Shown here in pieces: positions 7,135 through 10,429 of a stretch of 10,429 bases of DNA (the stretch's first letter is position 1; each line of letters opens with the position of its first letter). The stretch lies in assembly GCA_902465325.1 (NCBI GenBank), contig CABQMV010000073.1, forward strand, positions 1 to 10,429, in the 5' to 3' direction. Both the position numbers and the translations under genes were made by a program. The notes under the pieces are model-generated. The model did no database searches. It saw nothing but the letters and a program-made list of their open reading frames with translations, and was not told the DNA's origin. Origin of the DNA: an uncultured Oscillospiraceae bacterium (GTDB lineage Bacteria > Bacillota > Clostridia > UBA1212 > SIG427).

Positions 7135-7163
7135 AAAAGGCTCCCTGACAAGGGGAACCTTTT
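7135..7163 (-). terminator. Terminator of the GrpB-pyrophosphatase gene, possibly bidirectional
   Basis: AAAAGG (7135-7140) pairs with CCTTTT (7158-7163), and TCCC (7142-7145) pairs with GGGGA (7152-7156) inside. Read leftwards from the gene ending at 7264, the stem is followed by ATTTTT, a normal U-tract. Read rightwards the U-tract is only the stem's own TTTT, so it may also weakly end transcripts from the pseudogene side. The 100 bases between it and 7264 show nothing else. Confidence 0.65.
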
Positions 7164-7263
7164 GCTCACGACATTCATGAAAGTATCTTCTTTACGAAGT
7201 GTATTTTACCAGCGCTCTTTTTTGTACCCTCAGAAGTTTATACAACGAACGAAAGATAGACCC

Positions 7264-8142
7264 TCAGGGACAGATTTCAATAATGCTTTCGTAATATTGT
7301 TCTTGGAAGCGAACTGCTTCTGCTATTTCCTCTCGTGAGAAGTACATTCCCTCAGGGGCTGCCACAAGCTTATCTTCTACGTCATTATGACGGTGAACAA
7401 TTCCGATTATGCGGGCCTGATATTCCTTTACCGGAATATCAACTCCAAGTAAATATACATCCAGCTCCTGCCCGTCACCGCCAAAAACATGGGGGATATG
7501 TCCATAATTGATAGGATATATAAGGCCTATATGTTTTGGATGTATACTTCCAATTGGTCTGTCTATTTTCATATCCACTATTTTTCCAAGATACGAATGG
7601 ACAAGCGCTTTTCTTACAGTATAAACAATAAAATTGTGCTTTCCCTTTAGGTATTTTTCCCTGCCATTGTCAATGGGCGCCTGTAGTGCGAGAGATACTT
7701 TCAAAGCTTCATATCCTTTGGCTGCAGAAGGGATGCGGTTAAGGGTATCTCTAAAATTTATGTAGTTTATCCAGTCCATACTGTTTGTCAGAACAACGTG
7801 GATAAAATGTGTTTGAAGGTCTCCGGAGCCATCATAATAACTGCCGCAAGCAAACAATAATTGATTTTTGAGAGAGGCTTGTACGTTTGGGCGGTAGTAA
7901 AAACCGTTGTCCTTTAATTCTTTTTCAAAAGCAAGCACGCCACTGAAATCATCAACTGCGATTGCAATATCAATTATCGGCTTTGCCTTTATGGAGGGTA
8001 TAGAAGTACTGCCGATGTGCTGAATATCTTTTATGATATTCCCCAATATTTTTTTCAAACAAAAAATTGTATTCTGAGCTTCAATTTCCCATTCTTTTTC
8101 GTGTTCGCACAGTTTTACGGTTCCCCGTTTTAATCCAATCAT
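7264..8142 (-). CDS. GrpB-family (UPF0157) domain fused to inorganic-pyrophosphatase-like domain
   Basis: The 292-residue protein has two domains. Residues 1 to about 180 match the GrpB/UPF0157 family, a nucleotidyltransferase-like fold of poorly defined function, with QHIGSTSIPSIKAKPIIDIAI at 41-61 cut to its core IGSTSIP and KPIIDI, and later FRDTL and YEALK. Residues about 185-292 resemble family I inorganic pyrophosphatases in shortened form: YPINYGHIP (209-217), GGDGQELDVYLLG (221-233) and NDVEDKLVAAP (253-263). D223, D228, D254, D257 and K258 correspond to the metal- and pyrophosphate-binding residues of E. coli PPase (D65, D70, D97, D102, K104), so this domain may be active. I chose the ATG at 8142 because AAGGGG lies a few bases upstream; an in-frame TTG at 8172 would add ten residues. 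The product is cytoplasmic, with no signal peptide. It is a single-gene unit with a terminator at 7135-7163. The substrate is unknown; cleaving pyrophosphate or a nucleotide product made by the first domain is inference. Confidence 0.85.
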   Translation of the reverse strand: MIGLKRGTVKLCEHEKEWEIEAQNTIFCLKKILGNIIKDIQHIGSTSIPSIKAKPIIDIAIAVDDFSGVLAFEKELKDNGFYYRPNVQASLKNQLLFACGSYYDGSGDLQTHFIHVVLTNSMDWINYINFRDTLNRIPSAAKGYEALKVSLALQAPIDNGREKYLKGKHNFIVYTVRKALVHSYLGKIVDMKIDRPIGSIHPKHIGLIYPINYGHIPHVFGGDGQELDVYLLGVDIPVKEYQARIIGIVHRHNDVEDKLVAAPEGMYFSREEIAEAVRFQEQYYESIIEICP

Positions 8143-8219
8143 TTTTTCCCCTTTATTATTTGTCTGTATCAATTTGTATCCTCAAATAAACAGGATTTAT
8201 AGAAGGTTTGCGGCATAAG

Positions 8220-8259
8220 AAGCCCCGGGAAAAGGCTTTTGCAGTTTTTCTCGGGGCTT
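8220..8259 (-). terminator. Strong hairpin, likely terminator of the LacI-family gene
   Basis: AAGCCCCG (8220-8227) pairs with CGGGGCTT (8252-8259), and GAAAA (8229-8233) pairs with TTTTC (8246-8250) inside after a mismatch. It lies about 40 bases past the stop codon of the gene ending at 8298. The T-tract after the stem on the minus strand is poor (CTTATG), so termination may be inefficient. A small GGGAC/GTCCC hairpin (about 8264-8276) precedes it. Confidence 0.6.
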
Positions 8260-8297
8260 ATCTGGGGACTTTGTCCCTGCAATGTCAGTTGGTTTTC

Positions 8298-9302
8298 TCA
8301 GGCTTTACATGTACTTTCCCGAACTGCCAGCTTGGCACTGACTTCAATCTTTGCTACAGCGGCATCCGGATAATTAACTCTGTCAGAGAGCAGGCGTACT
8401 GCCCATACGCCAATGTCGGCACAGGGGACCTTGACAGTGGTCAGCGCGGGCTCTACGATGGTAGAGAATGCAATATCATCAAAGCCTACAATTGAAATGT
8501 CCTCAGGGACCTTTAATCCGTATTCCTTAAAGGCTTTAATTGCGCCAATGGCCATACTGTCATTGGTAGCCAGCACCGCCTTTGGGAATTTTACGCCGTC
8601 TTTAAGCATAGCCAGCGTATCCTCGTAAGCGGTAGACAGGGTAGGCCGTACCCTGAATATGTTTTTTTCTGAAAAAGGAAGTCCCATATCCGTCATAATC
8701 TGGCGGTAGGCGTTTATTCTGGCAATGCAGTTGCTGCTGGGAATCTTGTTGTAAATGTAGCCGATTTCTCTGTGTCCCAGCTCTACCAGGTGGTCAATAG
8801 ACAATTTGACGGATTCATAATTGTTCATATCCACTGAGTTATAGTTCAGCATAGACATGTGGTTGTCCACGACTACAATTGGCTTATTTACCTGATCAAA
8901 ATACTTTACATCCTGTTCTTCCAGCTCTGTTCCCAGGAGTATAATACCGTCAGATTCATCCCCCTTTACGGTTTCCGCTGTCTGCGCAATGGTGTCTCTA
9001 TTGGCAGTGGACATTTGAAGGGTATATCCCATACGCTTTGTTTCCTTGTAAATTGCATCTATAATATCTGATACAAAGCCGGTATTTTCCTGTACCAGCA
9101 GAGAATGGCTGCTGAATTTAATAAAACGAAAATCTTTCGTGATTTTATTTCTGTAGTAGGGAGATACGGTATATCCGTTCTCTATCAGCAGAGCGCTGAC
9201 TCTTTTTCTGGTTTCCTCTCCCACTTGTCCTGTATTGTTTAAAACAAAAGATACTGTGGAAGGAGACACATTAGCTGCTTTAGCGATTTCTTTCAGATTC
9301 AT
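8298..9302 (-). CDS. LacI/GalR-family transcriptional regulator
   Basis: This 334-residue DNA-binding repressor has the family helix-turn-helix at residues 2-22 (LKEIAKAANVSPSTVSFVLN) and the typical extension GQVGEETRKRV and ENGY up to 44. The ligand domain, a periplasmic-binding-protein-like fold, follows: SDGIILLG, PIVVVDN, SVDMNN, HLVELGHREIGYI, VLATNDSMAIGAIKAF and the family signature VPEDISIVGFDDI near the C-terminus. The hinge is unusual: instead of the common PNxxARsL helix it reads YYRNKITKDFRFIKF (49-63). Family members bind a sugar or nucleoside and control catabolic operons, but no such operon adjoins it, so the ligand is unknown. The start ATG at 9302 has AAGGGATG about ten bases upstream. 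It is divergent from the Lrp-family gene, and a -10 box TATAAT lies at 9331-9326. Confidence 0.93.
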   Translation of the reverse strand: MNLKEIAKAANVSPSTVSFVLNNTGQVGEETRKRVSALLIENGYTVSPYYRNKITKDFRFIKFSSHSLLVQENTGFVSDIIDAIYKETKRMGYTLQMSTANRDTIAQTAETVKGDESDGIILLGTELEEQDVKYFDQVNKPIVVVDNHMSMLNYNSVDMNNYESVKLSIDHLVELGHREIGYIYNKIPSSNCIARINAYRQIMTDMGLPFSEKNIFRVRPTLSTAYEDTLAMLKDGVKFPKAVLATNDSMAIGAIKAFKEYGLKVPEDISIVGFDDIAFSTIVEPALTTVKVPCADIGVWAVRLLSDRVNYPDAAVAKIEVSAKLAVRESTCKA

Positions 9303-9325
9303 ACATTCACATCCCTTATTTTACT

Positions 9326-9331
9326 ATTATA
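9326..9331 (-). promoter_or_regulatory. Consensus -10 box of the LacI-family gene
   Basis: On the minus strand TATAAT (9331-9326) is a perfect -10 hexamer about 24 bases before the ATG at 9302. The expected -35 position holds only weak matches (around TTCATGAT), suggesting an activator-dependent or weak promoter. No clear LacI-type palindrome overlaps it. Confidence 0.4.
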
Positions 9332-9452
9332 TATACTGCCGTTATTGTATCATGAATTTACTAAATCTACAAGCCTTTAGCGCAAATGATTTATTAAAAT
9401 TAATATTCAATTTACATGTTTATTTAGGCCTGTTTTTTCTCATTTTGTTGGT

Positions 9453-9481
9453 TTGCTTTTTTTTGGCTGTTAGAGTACAAT
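9453..9481 (+). promoter_or_regulatory. Promoter of the Lrp/aminotransferase operon
   Basis: TTGCTT (9453-9458), a 17-base spacer and TACAAT (9476-9481) make a good sigma-A-type promoter about 40 bases before the Lrp-family start. TTAGAG occurs twice across and just after the -10 box (from 9470 and from 9481), and the 9380-9415 stretch is very AT-rich, as Lrp-type binding sites often are. Autoregulation by the encoded Lrp-family protein would be usual for the family but is inference here. Confidence 0.5.
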
Positions 9482-9523
9482 TAGAGCCTAATAGTTTAGT
9501 AAGAGGAAGGGGTTTGATTTTGA

Positions 9524-10003
9524 ATGCACCGTGTACTTGAATTAATTGAGAATAATGCGGATTTGACTGCAAGGGAAATTGCCACCATGCTAGACGCCGA
9601 TGTCCATGAAGTGGAGGCGGCTATTTTACAATATAAAAAAGAAGGTATCATACTGGGGAAGAGGACGGTTATCAACTGGCAGAAAACAGACAGGGAATAC
9701 GTTACTGCGATGATTGAGTTAAAGGTGAGCCCTCAGTTCGGCAAGGGATTTGACGAAATTGCAGAGCGCTGCTATCAGTACGAGCAGGTGAAAAATGTGT
9801 TTTTAATGTCCGGCGGCTATGATTTGGCTCTGACTGTAGAGGGCAGGACCCTTACCGATGTGGCTCTGTTTGTGGCGGAGAAGCTGGCGCCTATGGACCA
9901 GGTACTCAGTACAGCGACTCATTTTGTATTAAAAAAATATAAAGAGGATGGGATTATGCTGGAAGGCCAGCACAGGGATGAAAGACGGGTGATGATGTTT
10001 TGA
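9524..10003 (+). CDS. Lrp/AsnC-family transcriptional regulator
   Basis: This 159-residue regulator has an N-terminal winged helix-turn-helix (about 3-50, with LTAREIATMLDADVHEVEAA at 14-33 and GIILGKRTVIN at 41-51). The C-terminal RAM ligand-binding and oligomerisation domain (about 58-140) includes AMIELKV, NVFLMSGGYDLALTVEG (91-107) and a closing ATHFVLKKYKEDG. Family members sense amino acids and form dimers to octamers on DNA. An in-frame TGA directly precedes the ATG at 9524, which fixes the start; GGAAGGGG lies about 12 bases upstream. It overlaps the aminotransferase start by four bases, so the two are one operon, and control of that enzyme in response to its amino acid substrate is the likely role. 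Confidence 0.93.
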   Translation: MHRVLELIENNADLTAREIATMLDADVHEVEAAILQYKKEGIILGKRTVINWQKTDREYVTAMIELKVSPQFGKGFDEIAERCYQYEQVKNVFLMSGGYDLALTVEGRTLTDVALFVAEKLAPMDQVLSTATHFVLKKYKEDGIMLEGQHRDERRVMMF

Positions 10004-10429
10004 ATGCCTTTGTCCCTTCCGAAAAAATTAATCCTAAAGTGGCGGCCATATCTCCTTCCGGGATTCGGAAGCTTTTTGACATTGCGCAGAGTATGGAGGA
10101 TGTTATTTCCCTGGGGATCGGAGAGCCGGATTTTGACACGCCCTGGCATATCAGAAACACGGCGATTCGCTCTTTGGAGAAGGGCAGGACCCAGTACACC
10201 TCCAATGCTGGCATGATAGAGTTGAAACGGGAAATTTCTGCGTATCTTGCCAGACGTTTTTCCCTTTACTATGATCCGGAACATGAGGTTATTGTTACGG
10301 TGGGAGGCAGTGAAGCCATTGACTTGGCTATGCGGACGGTTATCTGTCCGGGAGATCAGGTGCTGATCCCTTCTCCCAGCTTTGTCTGCTATGGTCCGAT
10401 TGCTACGCTGGCGGGCGGCGTACCGGTCC
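10000..10429 (+). CDS. Class I/II PLP-dependent aminotransferase, N-terminal part
   Basis: The 143 visible residues match the aspartate-aminotransferase-like fold type I family, which exchanges an amino group between an amino acid and a 2-oxo acid using pyridoxal phosphate. Seen in order are SPSGIRKLFD (18-27), the substrate-binding GIGEPDFDTP (39-48), YTSNAGMIELK (66-76), the cofactor-phosphate loop VGGSEAID (101-108) and PSPSFVCYGP (124-133). The lysine that binds PLP lies beyond the window. I place the start at TTG 10000: the frame is closed by TGA at 9979, no ATG lies in between, and GGTGAT (9988-9993) complements the 16S rRNA tail six bases ahead. This TTGA overlap with the Lrp-family stop indicates translational coupling. 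PatA-like enzymes often sit after Lrp/AsnC genes in Firmicutes; exact substrate specificity cannot be read from this part. Confidence 0.92.
   Translation, partial: MNAFVPSEKINPKVAAISPSGIRKLFDIAQSMEDVISLGIGEPDFDTPWHIRNTAIRSLEKGRTQYTSNAGMIELKREISAYLARRFSLYYDPEHEVIVTVGGSEAIDLAMRTVICPGDQVLIPSPSFVCYGPIATLAGGVPV

Noticed and set aside
9352..9540. A possible small membrane peptide with a hydrophobic stretch (HVYLGLFFLILLVCFFLAV) in the LacI/Lrp intergenic region
   Set aside because: No ribosome binding site precedes the ATG at 9352, it overlaps the Lrp promoter and start, and the hydrophobic stretch is explained by T-rich DNA.
1..10429. CRISPR array, tRNA, rRNA or complete insertion sequence
   Set aside because: No regularly spaced repeats, cloverleaf sequence, rRNA signature or transposase coding was seen on reading both strands.

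Overview
This 10.4-kb window looks like chromosome from an anaerobic, low-to-mid GC Firmicute, most likely a gut Clostridia of the Lachnospiraceae type. The evidence is a single-chain pyruvate:ferredoxin oxidoreductase of clostridial architecture, AGGAGG-type ribosome binding sites, sigma-A-like promoters and the overall codon style. The genus cannot be fixed from sequence alone.

Layout. (1) 1-130, minus: the N-terminus of an exported or membrane-anchored protein, cut by the window edge. It is divergent from (2) 345-3902, plus: the 1185-residue pyruvate:ferredoxin/flavodoxin oxidoreductase (nifJ/por family), a complete single-gene unit with a clear promoter (254-282) and a hairpin terminator (3931-3972). 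(3) About 4030-7107 is an accessory segment unlike its surroundings. It holds a broken, truncated fragment of a PolC-type DNA polymerase III alpha subunit (minus), about 830 bp without a credible gene but rich in nested inverted repeats, an intact class II Fic-family AMP transferase gene (plus) with a 14-bp perfect inverted repeat in its leader, and a second multiply frameshifted pseudogene (plus). An 18-bp perfect direct repeat (4030-4047 and 6640-6657) brackets most of this segment. (4) 7264-8142, minus: a fusion of a GrpB/UPF0157 domain to an inorganic-pyrophosphatase-like domain. (5) 8298-9302, minus: a LacI/GalR-family regulator. (6) 9524-10429, plus: an Lrp/AsnC-family regulator translationally coupled to a class I/II aminotransferase that runs off the window.

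How the genes work together. The PFOR converts pyruvate to acetyl-CoA and reduced ferredoxin and is a central housekeeping gene. The Lrp/AsnC regulator and the aminotransferase form a normal amino-acid-metabolism operon. The LacI regulator is divergent from that operon and probably controls a sugar locus elsewhere, since no transporter or glycosidase lies beside it. The middle segment reads as a decayed mobile or accessory island in which only the Fic gene is still intact. No CRISPR array, tRNA, rRNA or complete insertion sequence was seen.

The most interesting points are the PolC fragment with a reconstructable mutational history, the direct repeat around the island, the clustered stem-loops at 4704-5100, the inverted repeat ahead of the Fic start, and the GrpB-pyrophosphatase fusion, whose catalytic acidic residues appear intact.
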